In this document: positions 22,505 through 33,726 of the stretch, piece by piece
Layout of the letters: each line of letters starts with the position of its first letter
Position numbering within the stretch: position 1 is the first letter of the stretch
NCBI GenBank assembly: GCA_021030905.1
Contig: JAGFMI010000007.1
Span: forward strand, 868,001 to 932,000
Direction of reading: 5' to 3'
DNA: 64,000 nucleotides
Source of the DNA: Pyrenula massariospora
Taxonomy: Eukaryota > Ascomycota > Eurotiomycetes > Pyrenulales > Pyrenulaceae
Translations under genes and position numbers: made by a program
The notes under the pieces: model-generated
The model's database searches: none
Seen by the model: the letters and a program-made list of their open reading frames with translations, nothing else
What the model was told of the DNA's origin: nothing

Positions 22505-24802
22505 ATGCCCATCGACAAAAAGTCTCTCCAAAATGCTATTGATTTCGAACAGCGTCGAGCTCCTGTTGTCCGTGAGCGGATGTTGGCCGAATGTAACAAG
22601 AGTAAAGGCAAAATACGAACAAGCTATCCAACTGCAGACCGACTACTTTCTGACTTCTGCGATCGACAGTTCATTGACTGTCCCGTCCGATCAACATGGG
22701 TTTTCGAACGATATCCTCCCTCGTCAGCCCCTCTTAGCGACCTAGAGAAGATTTTTGTTGATGACCTGAGGCTTCAGACACGTCATGAAGGACGTGTACT
22801 CATCTTGAAGATTCTTGGTGATGCTCTTCGCAACGAGGCCATGAACAATGTTGTCCAGGATGAGCATGGAAATGCAGAACGCCTCCATGTCCACTTCCAA
22901 AGCAGCAAAGACGACAGCCAAAGCATACTCCCCAAGAATCGAACCCTGGCTATCAAGGAGCCGTATTATGCGCTACATACAGACAGTCGATATGCCATCC
23001 GAGTTGACCACCCTTCCGACATGTGCATGCTTCCAATTGGACACAAGCTCATCCCTAGAGCACTGCAAAACTCAGATGACATACGAACCCTGAACGCTGA
23101 CGCTTGGCGACGAGAAGGAAATATCGCTTTCCGAAGAGGGGATTATAGAAAAGCTGTGGATCTCTACACTAGAGGAATGCAGCCGGATATCAAGCTAACG
23201 CAAGAAGAAATGTGCATGTTAAAACTGGATCGATCCGTGGCATGCTTAAAACTTGGACAATTTGAAGTTGCCAAGGCTGATGCCGTCTCCGTGACAAACG
23301 CAGCCTCAACGGATACCTCGTTATCAAAGGGCTTTCATCGGGCAGCACAAGCTTGTTACGAACTCGGGGAATTTGAAGAAGCCCAAGAGTTTCTTCGAAA
23401 AGCTTCGGAGCATCCTTTAATGAAAAAACCTCTCCGCAAAGACTCTCTAGATCTTGTTGCTCGCATAACAGCTCGGATCTCGGAGCAAAAGACTGGCAGC
23501 TACAATTTCGCAGTAATGACACAATTCATGAACCACCAAGATCCATTCCTGGATTATGCATCCTTTACACGGCGCATAAGTGTTCAATATGCTGGTGCCC
23601 ATGGGCGTGGCTTGTTTGCTGCGGAAGCAGTGAACACTGGGGACCTCCTCCTCTGTGAAAAGGCATTTTGCACTGCATACATGGCACGAGCTGACTATGT
23701 AGCATTTATCCACAACCTAGCGGCAGACAATACGGTCGATACCTGTCAAGGGGCAAGTGCCTTGCTTCTCCCCGAAGTGGGACAACTTTCACTCCGAAAC
23801 CCTTCTCTTGGCAAGAAGTTATTCGAACTCTCTGCTGGTTCGTACTCTCGCACCGGATTGGAGGGTTCAGTGGTCGATGGACAACCTATAGTCGACATTT
23901 TCTTGCTTTACGAGGTTCTGATGAAGAATGCTTATGGATGCGGCGCCTGGAAAGATGATGACAAAATCAAAGATAACCTAAAGGGGTTAAGCGGTGTTTT
24001 TCTCGATACTAGTGTTGGAATGTTCATTCTAGCATCGTATGCTAATCACTCGTGCTATCCAAACGCCCAACGAGCCCATTTTGGTGATATCATGGTTATC
24101 CGTGCCACACGGCCGATTTTCAAGGGTGATGAAATCCTGTTGGACTATATCATGGACGATCTCCCGAGAAATGAGCGCACAGCCTCACTCGAACGGAATT
24201 GGGGGATTTGCTGTGACTGTCAACTGTGCGAAGTGGACAGGAAATCCTTACCTGCCTTTCGAGATGCACGTCAGAAATTGACAGAACAATTCTTATCAAT
24301 CACACAGACCCCTCACAATCCCACTCAAGCTGAGGCACAACATTTGGAACAGCTTTTGAAAAAGATCTCCAACCTTTATGACAAAGAGCTATACAAAGAT
24401 GGCGTGCCACGACCCCAACTTTCAGAGGCAATGAGTCAATTGAGCTCAGTGTACTCCTTCCTCGATGATATCGCAAAGACCGAAGAGTTCGTGATGAAGG
24501 CCTTCAAGAATCGCGGATACCATGTGGAAACCACTGATTCGCAGGTCATCTTCGGCTGGAGCACCGGTATCCCATCATACTCATGCGAAGTAAATTGCTA
24601 CATTATGGCCTCTATGACCGCTACGAAAGATGAAAATTACCTGCAGCCAGCCAGATCTAGCCTAGTCCGACAATGGCTGGGTCTGGAGAAAATGTTTTAC
24701 CGGATCTTGAATGGAGAGGACAACACATACGAAGAGGAACGCGTCAAAACCGTACCAATAGAGATACGTGAGCGTTTTGAAGCGTGCCTTGCGGCTGGCT
24801 GA
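22505..24802 (+). CDS. TPR-SET domain protein (SMYD-like lysine methyltransferase family)
   Basis: A single-exon 765-residue protein. TPR-like helices lie near 199-310 (NADAWRREGNIAFRRGDYRK, then KGFHRAAQACYELGEFEEA). The SET region begins near 355 (VQYAGAHGRGLFAAEAV) and contains the hallmark NHSCYPNA at 514-521 and GDEILLDYI, followed by a cysteine cluster WGICCDCQLC that fits the post-SET zinc site. Members of this fungal family are predicted protein lysine methyltransferases; targets are mostly unknown. The start Met is preceded by ACAAC and is the first in frame. No transmembrane segment or signal is seen. Confidence 0.9.
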   Translation: MPIDKKSLQNAIDFEQRRAPVVRERMLAECNKSKGKIRTSYPTADRLLSDFCDRQFIDCPVRSTWVFERYPPSSAPLSDLEKIFVDDLRLQTRHEGRVLILKILGDALRNEAMNNVVQDEHGNAERLHVHFQSSKDDSQSILPKNRTLAIKEPYYALHTDSRYAIRVDHPSDMCMLPIGHKLIPRALQNSDDIRTLNADAWRREGNIAFRRGDYRKAVDLYTRGMQPDIKLTQEEMCMLKLDRSVACLKLGQFEVAKADAVSVTNAASTDTSLSKGFHRAAQACYELGEFEEAQEFLRKASEHPLMKKPLRKDSLDLVARITARISEQKTGSYNFAVMTQFMNHQDPFLDYASFTRRISVQYAGAHGRGLFAAEAVNTGDLLLCEKAFCTAYMARADYVAFIHNLAADNTVDTCQGASALLLPEVGQLSLRNPSLGKKLFELSAGSYSRTGLEGSVVDGQPIVDIFLLYEVLMKNAYGCGAWKDDDKIKDNLKGLSGVFLDTSVGMFILASYANHSCYPNAQRAHFGDIMVIRATRPIFKGDEILLDYIMDDLPRNERTASLERNWGICCDCQLCEVDRKSLPAFRDARQKLTEQFLSITQTPHNPTQAEAQHLEQLLKKISNLYDKELYKDGVPRPQLSEAMSQLSSVYSFLDDIAKTEEFVMKAFKNRGYHVETTDSQVIFGWSTGIPSYSCEVNCYIMASMTATKDENYLQPARSSLVRQWLGLEKMFYRILNGEDNTYEEERVKTVPIEIRERFEACLAAG

Positions 24803-25906
24803 GGCCCAGACGAGGTTCATTATTGCTTAGCATTCGCAGCCACAACAGATGCAGCTTTCTTAAGAGGACTTTCTGGGTTGCAATTGCTTTCAAGGGGAGT
24901 TGGATGGTGGGGTGGAAGACCAAGCATTCTCAAACTTCCATTAGAGCGAATACTTAGGAAAAATTGATTGGCCGAACAACACCGGTGACCAGCGTCACAA
25001 TAGATCGTAGAAAACATGATCAATGCAAAATTTGAAATTTCGAATGTGAAGATGGTGGAAAGCGTAAATGTACCACAAGCACTCCGTAGAATCAATCCTA
25101 CTCCCCACCGCAGCACGCGTAATGTGTCTCGAGCGTGCATAAGACCCTGCATGCAAAGCCCGCCGCCACAAAGTCTTCTCACTGGAGACTTGAGAGTCCT
25201 ACCCACCCTCAACCCAATGCTGCCCAAACAAAAGGTGAGAAAATCGACGTGGCTCAAATAATGCCTCCGAGACTCTCGAATAAGCCAATCATGGCCAAAC
25301 ACGAAGGGCGTGGATAGGCTGGACCAGAGGAGGCTGGAGCAGGCATCTTCCTCGGCGATGCGGGCTCTGCAGGATGCGAACGGGATGAGCATGCCGACAC
25401 ACTGTGAGCCGTTTCTCAATGAGCATCTTTCAAGTCGACGGAACTATCGCCGTTCTGAGAGATATCTAGATTAAGCTTTCATCTTAGAGCGTTATCCATC
25501 GTCGAACGTTTTCGGTGTTCTTGGTGGGTGGTGGTGGTGGTGATCGCCGAGCCGTTGGTGTGGAGATCGCCAGCACCCTGGTTTGTTTACGCGCACAGGC
25601 CACCCTCCCCTGCCTCTTATTTCCAGCTGCCACAAGCTCCACCTTTTTTTTCTTCTCTCCTCTCCCCCTCACAACATTCCTCGCTCCTGCAAGCTCTTCT
25701 GGCACAGCTCAGACCCGCACAGAAAGTCTTTGTAAATTCCTCCATCTTCCTAAAGCCAACTGCGAAGTTGACAGACTTTCAATTGACTTCTAATCTCCTC
25801 AAGTTCTTCGGCGCTGAAAGACTCAAACCCGTAGTCTTGTCTCGTCCCCCTTTCGATTTGTTAGTCATAGCAATTCGAAAGGTGTTCGAGCTCAAGGCGC
25901 CTTTAG
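24803..25906. other. Intergenic and hex1 upstream region
   Basis: The left half is the 3' flank of the SET gene. The right half (about 25600-25900) is pyrimidine-rich and has no ATG, as expected of a promoter and long leader for hex1. A 190-codon minus-strand frame here has no motif and is not annotated. Confidence 0.45.
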
Positions 25907-26555
25907 AAATCCTCCACGCTGGATTTTGACGCCAGAGTCCCCATCCCGATCAGTGTCTTCCCGTCTACGTACCGGAGTGACGCTGCCAACAAAACTGATA
26001 CTGAAGAGGTCACCAAAGAAGAAGTCAAAGTAGGCTTTGGTCGATCTCGTCCTTCACGGGCCGGACGGGAAGATACTCGATACGAGAAAGAAGACATCGA
26101 CATCTACGAGTCCGACAACAGACGTCCTCGCCGCGACTATCGTGAGGAGGATACCCGTGTCTACGAGGAGAGGAAGTACTCTGACGAGAGAAAGTACCCC
26201 GAGGTTGAGCTGACTCGTGAGCGGTAAGTGACAACTCAAACAACACTAGCAACTAAACACCAATCTTTCCCACAATTCTCCTAACATTTACATTCTTATA
26301 TCTTGCTAATACCTCGTCAGGTACCGAGAGGCTCCTCGCTATAGAGACACAGAGGTTGACATCGAAGTCGACCGCCGCGAGACTCGAGACCGTACACACG
26401 ACCACGTGCACGACTCTCAAATCGACATCACCGAACGCGAGTACCGTCGCCGGACCGACCCGACCTACGAGGTCCAGTACGAACGCCGTGACACTCGTCC
26501 CGACGAAGAGGTCGTGATCAACAAAGAAGTCCACGAACAAACTCCACGAGACAGA
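25907..26555 (+). other. ATG-less in-frame 5' extension of hex1
   Basis: After a TAG at 25904-25906 the hex1 frame is open through 26223, across the intron 26224-26320, and on to the MGYY start: 184 codons without Met. The encoded text is protein-like, rich in Arg, Glu, Asp and Tyr (YEKEDIDIYESDNRR, IDITEREYRRRTDPTYEV). It may be the body of a longer Hex1 isoform whose start codon sits in an unseen upstream exon (CTTTAG just before 25907 could be an acceptor), or a non-AUG-initiated form. It may instead be a leader that happens to be open. Confidence 0.5.
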
Positions 26556-27227
26556 ATGGGCTACTACGACGACGAAGGCCACTACCACTCCTTCCGCCGT
26601 GGTGTTGAGCGTGCCGCCGACCGCCTTGCTCACCCTTTCGGAGGCGGCCACCACCGTCACCGTCACGAGGAGGTCGTCTACGAAGACGTCGAGGAGCGCC
26701 GCCCTGTCCGCGAAAATCGCTACGTCAGAGAGAACGTTCGCGAGAATGTCCGCTACGTCGAGCCACGAGGTGGTGTTCCTCCGGACACGATCACCATTCC
26801 TAGCCACTTCATCCGCATCGGCGACATTCTGATCCTTCAAGGACGGCCCTGCCAAGTCATTCGCATCACTACGTCCGTCCAGACCGGTCAGCACCGCTAC
26901 CTCGGCGTCGATCTCTTCACCCGTCAGCTTCACGAAGAGAGCTCGTTCGTTAGCAACCCAAGCAACAGTGTCATCGTGCAGACTATGCTTGGACCTGTGT
27001 ACAAGCAATACCGCGTACTTGACATGCGCGACGACGGCCAGATTGTCGCCATGACCGAGTCCGGGGATGTCAAACAGGGTCTTCCTGTCATCGATCAGGG
27101 TGGCCTCTACCAGAAACTTGACAGAGCATTTGCGGACGGTCGTGGCAGTGTCAGGGCTCTAGTCATCAATGACGGCGGGAGGGAATTGGTAGTCGACTAC
27201 AAGGTCATCCACGGCTCAAGGCTGTAG
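26556..27227 (+). CDS. hex1: Woronin body major protein Hex1
   Basis: From the first ATG of the locus the protein is 223 residues and starts MGYYDDEGHYHSFRRG, the classical Hex1 start. A His/Arg/Glu-rich linker is followed by the eIF5A-like core (DTITIPSHFIRIGDILILQG, then GQHRYLGVDLFTRQLHEESS and QTMLGPVYKQYRVLDM) and the C-terminal peroxisome signal SRL. Hex1 self-assembles into the crystalline core of Woronin bodies, which plug septal pores after wounding. The protein is intact. Upstream, an intron at 26224-26320 (GTAAGT...GTCAG) lies in the leader of this form. The same frame stays open upstream without any ATG, described as a separate entry. Confidence 0.96.
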   Translation: MGYYDDEGHYHSFRRGVERAADRLAHPFGGGHHRHRHEEVVYEDVEERRPVRENRYVRENVRENVRYVEPRGGVPPDTITIPSHFIRIGDILILQGRPCQVIRITTSVQTGQHRYLGVDLFTRQLHEESSFVSNPSNSVIVQTMLGPVYKQYRVLDMRDDGQIVAMTESGDVKQGLPVIDQGGLYQKLDRAFADGRGSVRALVINDGGRELVVDYKVIHGSRL

Positions 27228-27956
27228 GAGGTTAGAAAAACTACACCTAGCCATTAGCGATGCAAGATACTAATTCTTCCCAGGCTGCCCATGAAATGCA
27301 ACTCACGATCTAGCTACTTTTCTGCTCTAGACTCACGTTTTCGTTGTACAAAAATGGCGCATCTGGCATGACAGCAGCAGCTCAGCAATCTATATTTTGC
27401 CCATCAACCGGATATCCAAGCCAAGCTGGAACGCGTAAATGCATTACTGAACCATTCCTTGACTTTCGAAATGGGTGACAAGCTGGTTGGCGGATCATGT
27501 TTGTAGATGGCTGGGCTGTTCCTTGTCGCTTGCACATGGGTTTGAGCATTGGGTAGGGTAGGGGAAAATTGTGAGTAGAGATCAAGTAAGATAGGTAGTG
27601 AGTGGGTCTCTAATGACATGGTCCCTTTGCACATAACTTTGAACATTGGCCTGTGAAAGTGAATGTGACCGGCCATCAGCTGCCCTTGTGGAGATGTCTA
27701 CATACGTGACAAGCTGTCCGGTACCGACGCGTGTGTATACTGGGTACGTACCTAGGCAATCCTGAACTCGTGCCCCGTGACACGCAGACAAATCTCAGAG
27801 ACACGCCACGAGCACGACCACAATCACACCCACAACCCCAAAGAGCAAGCCCAAGGGTACTATCCAATCGAGCCTACAACGACAACTGAAACACCGCCCA
27901 AGCCTTCGCCTCGGAGCCACGGAACACCCTATACCCCTTCCCATTAGATAGATAGA
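27228..27956. other. Convergent intergenic space
   Basis: This holds the hex1 3' flank and the 3' flank of the chitin deacetylase gene. No gene is supported; short frames here have no motif. Confidence 0.5.
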
Positions 27957-29228
27957 TCAAACAGGAACCCTCCGATACCACCCCTCCGCCCCATCATCCC
28001 CCAAACACTCCCCCACCGTCACCCCCCGCAACCCTCTGGCTTTCGCCCACTCAATCACCACCGGCGTCACCATCCTCACGCTCTCCTCGATCGCGTCGTG
28101 CTGCAGTATGATACTCTTCCCCCCTCCTTCTCCCCCTTCCCCATCATCCTCCTCCTCATCATCATCATACAGCATGTGCCTAACCTCCTCAACCGCCACC
28201 CCCATATCCCCCCGATGCGCCCAATCCCTCGTATCAACATCCGCCTCGATCAGATGATACCCCAACGCCCCCACATCCTCCCTACACCCCACCCCACACT
28301 CAAAATACGGCGCCCGCATATACACCGGAAACAACCCGCCCGTCACCCGCGCCATCGCGCCCTCAAACCGGTACATCTCCTCCCTCCGCTCCCAACTGCT
28401 TAGACTATCCATGTGCGGGTGCGAGTACGTGTGCGCGCCGACCTGGTGGCCGGCCGCGAGCATACTGAGAATCAGGGCGCGGGCGGAAGGGAGCCGGTCG
28501 ATGGGCAGAGGGGTGAGGTTGTGGGCGTTGAGGAAGAAGGTGGCGGTGAAGTTGGAGGCGGAGAGGAGGGAGAGGAGGAGGGTGGTGGTCGGGGGGGTGA
28601 GGGAGGGGCCGTCGTCGAAGGTTAGGGCGATTGTGCGGGGGTTGGTGCAGGTTGTGAGGACGTGGGGGGCGTAGGGGACGGGGCCTGGTTAGGGTGGCGG
28701 TGGGGTGTTAGTGGTTTGGGGTGGTGGAGGGGGGGAAGGGGGAGGGAGGGACTTACCGAGGCGTGGGCGGGGGACGTTGCGGGTGTTGATCTCGATGGGT
28801 GGGCTTTGGGCTTCGGGGGTTCCGGGCTGGGGGAGTCCTGCCTAAGGATATTCGGGGGGTGGGTTGTGTGTTTCGGGGTCGTCGCTGGTTGATGGACGTG
28901 GTGACTGGGTTTGTGGTGGTGGATTAGTTTCTTCGGCCGGATTCTGCATCGATGCTTCTGGGACAGTGTCGCAGCGCCCAAATTCGGGTTGGCATCCTTC
29001 GCTGCAATGGAGGGGACTCGTGCCGCAGAAACCGAGCCGCGAACAACAGAGCGCTCCTGATGGGTGGTTGGAGGAACAGCTTAAGCCCTGATTGTTTCCT
29101 ACCCCATTGTTGCCGCAACTGATGTTATCGGCAAAGTCTCTGAGCGTGAGGTTCGAGGATGTTAGAGGTGATGCTAGGAATGACGATAGAAATAGAAAGA
29201 TGGATGAGCTGATTTTGAGATGCATCAT
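27957..29228 (-). CDS. Secreted CBM18-chitin deacetylase (CE4) with an in-frame TAG between domains
   Basis: The start MMHLKISSSIFLFLSSFL gives a good signal peptide (an upstream in-frame ATG at 29261 is less likely). A hevein-type chitin-binding domain follows (CGNNGVGNNQGLSCSS, then ALCCSRLGFCG), then a Pro/Thr linker. TAG occurs at 28844-28842, and the same frame continues to 28757. Intron 28756-28685 (GTAAGT...CTAAC...CAG) joins into the NodB domain. All five catalytic motifs are present: TFDDGP, HTYSHPHM, RAPYF, DVDTRDW and ILQHD. The enzyme would remove acetyl groups from chitin in the wall. Either the stop is a real break (CAG to TAG), or an unusual 123-base intron (GTCCCA...CTTAG, in phase) removes it with the linker. 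If the stop holds, only a short secreted chitin-binding protein is made. Confidence 0.75.
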
Positions 29229-29261
29229 AGCCGGCCCTTTCCCTTTGCGGCGAAGTCGCAT

Positions 29262-30004
29262 CTAGAAGCAAGAGTCCTGCGCTAAGAGTGGATGAGAAAG
29301 CAAGGTGAGGGTTGCTTTTGGCGGTCTTTCCAGAGGACAAACGGGTCGGAGCAATAGACGAGATGGAGAATGCTGGAACGAGCGGATATCATAATGCCCA
29401 TCTCTGAGTTTTCAACAATATCTGGCATTGGCAACATTTTTATGATTTAAGTCTGCATCAATTGGTGGGAAGATTTTCATTTTAGGAAGGAGGGATGAGG
29501 CTTTAAAGAAGCAGAGGAAAGCGTAAGACCAAGGGAAAAGACCTAGTGCATTTTGACCACGACTTTGGTGATAAAATAGAGAAAGAGCTACCGAGAAGTT
29601 TTGTGAAGCCAGTCACCAAAAGTGACCATGCAAAGAATTAGAAAATGCCTTAAAGATGATGCTGATGGCACTGAGATTGGAATTTAAAACAATTTGAACG
29701 GACGTCGAGAGTGCGCTCGCCAACCTGCTTTCGAGAGTGCCATCCAGCTGCAATTACCGAGAGACTCTCCGATACAGTTGCATAGAGCAAGGCTATGAGG
29801 CGGTGCGGTATTTATTTAAGTCGAGGCAGGGTGATAGAAATCGTGGCCGATTCTTTTGGTATGGTGTAAAACGATTGGCCACGACTTCTGTCATGCTGCC
29901 TCGAGTGGCAATCCAATGTGAACGCGCTGTGAGCTTCTTGGCCTCTGCTTGTCAAATGCTCCTATGTGAGGATATACGAAAGTTATGCTTGAGCTGTTGT
30001 AGAT
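29262..30004. other. Intergenic with one MITE copy
   Basis: This is the promoter of the chitin deacetylase gene at the left and the 3' flank of the ankyrin gene at the right. Only the element at 29822-29903 is recognisable. Confidence 0.5.
29822..29903. mobile_element. MITE family copy B (82 bp)
   Basis: The TIRs start CGAGGCAG and share AGAA-TCGTGGCC. The arms pair over about 35 bp with a few mismatches, mostly transitions. Direct AGT flanks both ends (29819-29821 and 29904-29906), a 3-bp target duplication. It is the shortest of the three copies. Confidence 0.85.
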
Positions 30005-33000
30005 CTAGGACCATTTAGATAAAGGAATTTTCCAATAGCGATTGTTGATGTAGTCTTCCTTACCAGACCGGCGAGTTGTGAACGCGTTCGACCAATCTGA
30101 GCCCCACCACGACTCTTCACTAGAATCAGAGCTGTCATCGGACCAATCATCCACATAGCCCTCCTGACCCATCGACATATGAGCTGCGTCAGGCACCGCG
30201 GTTACGTTGGTTGCGTAACGCCGTAGCAAGTCTGCCACCACAAAATGCCTATTTCTTTCGGCAATCTGGATCGCTCCTGCGTATCCGGTTGGTCCCCGGT
30301 GGTGGCTCAATGCTCCAGCATTCAGGAGAAGCTGTACCATATCGAGGCGGCCCATGTCTGCCGCTGCATCTAGTGCGACATGTCTGTAGTCTTTTGAACG
30401 AGGCGCATTAGGATCCGCTCCGTTTTCAAGGAGCAAAAGAGCAAGCTCCATATCCCCTTGCCATGCAGCAATTTGTAGCGCCGTGCTTCCTATTTCATAA
30501 GAAGCAGGTGCATTTACATCTGCTCCTAGCCCAATAAGGTCTCTTATAAGTTTCATTCGGCGAGTTTCTTCTTCGGAAGTCAGAGCATTCCGCTCACAAG
30601 CAGCCTGAAGTGCCGTTCTCCCCCTAGTAGGAGCGGCTGGTTGGTTGACGTCAGCCCCTTTTTGTATTATCTTAGACACTAGCTTCTGATCGCCTCGCCT
30701 AGCTGCAGCTTGGAGAGGCGTAAAGCCAGGTATAGACCGGTGTTGAGACCCAGAATATGAGTGTATGTCAGCCCCTGCTTCGAGGACCTCCTCGATCAAT
30801 TCATGTCGGCCTCCATAAAGTATCAGAAGAGCTAAAGCACCGCCAGGTCTGACAGGAGCACCTCGCCGGAAGAGTAATTCGAAAACAGCCAGCGATCCTT
30901 GCTGAGTTTCTTGACGATCCAAGTGACACTCTGTGAAACACGTCTCTAACAAAAATGCATGAGAACCTAATGGATCGCGGAGATCGATACCAGAATCCAA
31001 ATACAGTCGAGTTTTATCAAGTAGCAGGCTGTCCCAAGGACTAGCACAAATATTCTTTCTTAAGAACCAAAAGGGATCTGTTTCGTCAGGATGGCTCCTC
31101 AGCTTTGCTCCGCAGCGCATCAAATATTGAAGCGTTGCAACGCTAGCCGAGCCATAAGTTCGCGATTCTCTAAGCGTGCCCCGAAATCTGTTAAGACCGG
31201 TATGATCAGTAGCAATGGCGATCACGGTTGATCTTTTTCCGCCAACACCGACGCCTGCATTGACGTCCACCCCAACTTCTAGCAGCCAAGATACCGCTCT
31301 CCAGTTATTAAAGCGAGCTGCCGTTGCTAATGCTCGACTACCTTGGCTCTTGATCTCAGCTTTAAACTGGGAGAGCACGAGTAGTATCCCAATCCCTTCC
31401 TCAGCAACAGCTGCCTCTACCACGTAATCGTCAAGGACAGCCCCTTTCTCCAAGAAGAAAGTCAAGATCGCTGCAATGTTTTGATCATAACCATGCAACC
31501 TAGCTCCTACTACTAACCGGTACGTAAGGAGCGAGACACCGATGTTCAATGAGGGAAGTCGGATATCAACTCCAGAAGCAATAAGGCCGAGAACGACTTG
31601 AGTATCGATGTGAAAGTTTTTCATGAGGAATTGTTCGGCAAGAATCAACTCTAAGAATTTTCGTCTCGGCGGGATATTCTGTCTCGAATCTAGGTACCGA
31701 CTGAGCTCTGCTTTCCCTTCCTTCGCCGCCAGACAAACACCAGCTCTTGTGACCTCGGTGGAAGCTCGACGGCTATAGCACACTAACTTTTTGAAAAGTT
31801 GTGGCTGCTTATATAGGCATCGATCTAAGGTTGTACGACGCCACGTCATAGGAATATGATTTTCATCATAAAGCTGGGAGAATCTTCTGAAATATTTTCC
31901 TTCCCAGATCGAGTCCACATCTGCCCCAGATGCTAGGAACATTTTCAGTACTTTATCGTGCAGCTCATTTCCATCCACTATGTGAGAAAGGAAAAAAGTA
32001 AAGTTTGATGACCTTTTAGAACTGAAAGACTGTCTGCAAATAATACGATTGACGTCGCATTTTTCCATCAGCATTTCGGCACAGATCAAGTTACCAGCGG
32101 CGACTGCCTCGATAATAGCAGGCTTAAAAGAATCCATCTGAGTCGTAAGTCCATAATAGTAGTCATCAGGTCGAATGCCGATGCCCAGAAGATTCTGGAT
32201 AACTTCGAGAAGGTCAAAAGAAGCCGCAAAGGAAAGGAACATGTGACCATTAGATATGACCCAATCCTTGTGTTTTAGACCAAGGTCCATGAGAAGCGAA
32301 AAGGCATCCTTCCGGTTGCTTTTCTTCGAAATACATACTAAAGCCTCCCATGCTGCTCTAATTGATGGAAGATCATCGTCAAGGAGAGCAACGAGAGTTC
32401 CTCTTGTTATGCGCGAGAAAAGTATATCAAGGAGCTCCTCGCGTTGTATATATGACTCTACGTAGTAAAGCTGATTCGATAACAGATACACGGCCCTAGC
32501 TAGAAAATGGTACGTGTCAAAGTAAGGAGCAGGTACCTTCAAGAAAGGTCTTCGATCAATCTGGGCTCCGAGAAAATTCCAAGAGGATGTGCTGGACCAT
32601 GCATTAGGAAGATCCGGATGAGAGGTATATTCAACAAGGTTGTTTCTGTTATTGGACAGGACTTCATTCTCAGTGCCTTTCATTTGTCCACTCTTATTGC
32701 CTTCATTAGCACCAATGATAACTGGTATTTATGTGAGTCTTTTGCATCACTTGCGCTAGAAGATTCCGAATGCGTACGGTCTATCTTGGATTTCCAGATA
32801 TTAAATGGAATACTCTCAAGACAAGATTTAACCCAACCTGAAGAAGGGTTGAAGAGAGAATTATCCACGGGGGTAAAATCTCCGCTTCTATTTGGTATGT
32901 CTATATAGGTCGTCGGGTTTGATGAGCCAGGGACTGTCTCGAGGGGAAATATACACCCATCTGCCGAGATATAAGACAAGAACTTCCTTGAAAGTATGAA

Positions 33001-33726
33001 GGAGACCTACCGAGTGAGGAGAGCGTACATTCTCTGTTAAATCCTGTTTCGATCACGATGGGTGGTAGGATTGGCGTTGTAGGGTTGGAAAGTCTTGGTG
33101 TTAGAGAAAGTGGTAGCGGGGCCCTTTCAGGAGTCATTCGCCTAAGAGAAATAAAAGATGCTTCTGGAGAAGGTGTTCGTAGTATTATCCCAGGAGGGAG
33201 CTTGCTGTCGTGGCCTGATATGGAGTTTTAGCAAGGATAGTCACTAACAACATTATTCATGAGATAGCCACGATCAACGTCGATTTGACTAAGTTTCGAT
33301 ACTTACTTTCATTGGATGAGTGAGCACCTGACCTTCTGATTTCCTTCCAAGCTTTCTTCCAGGGAATTCTAGAGCCGTTGAGGTAGACTCCGGTCTCCTT
33401 GCCATCTCGCTTTCGCCAATGGTCATACACGATTGGCCAGTCAGTCCTTTTCAGCTTCTTTCGCATCTGAAGTTCGTCCCTCAGCTTTGACTCGTAGGTT
33501 GATAGACTGCGTCCACCATTAGCCAAGATTTGCCGCAACAAATCTTGGAAGACAAAAATGCTTGCAATTCTTACGGTGTAATTGGGAAGCCGTGTTCTGT
33601 CTCCATACAATGCTTCACCTGCTTCAACGTTTTCCGCTCCTTCTCGTATAGGTGCCGGATCACACGTTCGTGTTCTCGCCATGTGTCGTCAATTTCATCA
33701 GACCTCGGGCGTTTTGTGGACGACAT
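30005..33726 (-). CDS. Clr5-domain ankyrin repeat protein, five exons, about 1153 residues
   Basis: Exons are 33726-33575, 33506-33307, 33214-33011, 32960-32751 and 32700-30005. Introns are GTAAGA...GCAG, GTAAGT...TCAG, GTAGGT...GCAG and GTGATG...AAG; all joins keep frame. The last acceptor could be 24 bases further on (intron 32750-32677), also in frame. The N-terminus is a Clr5 domain (DDTWREHERVIRHLYEKE), followed by the usual partner segment (RTDWPIVYDHW, VYLNGSRIPWKKAWKEI). The large last exon is helical and ends in ankyrin repeats (GFTPLQAAARRGDQKLVSKI, STALQIAAWQGDMELALLLL). The C-terminal tail is acidic and Ser-rich. Such proteins are common in fungi; their role is not established. 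Without the 5' exons the gene would be miscalled as two or three pieces. Confidence 0.8.

Noticed and set aside
24820-25419. Minus-strand frame of 199 codons
   Set aside because: It does not begin with ATG (first Met at 25392), has no motif, signal or splice support, and lies between two real genes.
26253-27008. Minus-strand open frame of 251 codons opposite hex1
   Set aside because: It overlaps the well-conserved hex1 core; the Asp/Val-rich text is the complement of Arg/Tyr/Glu codons and has no motif.
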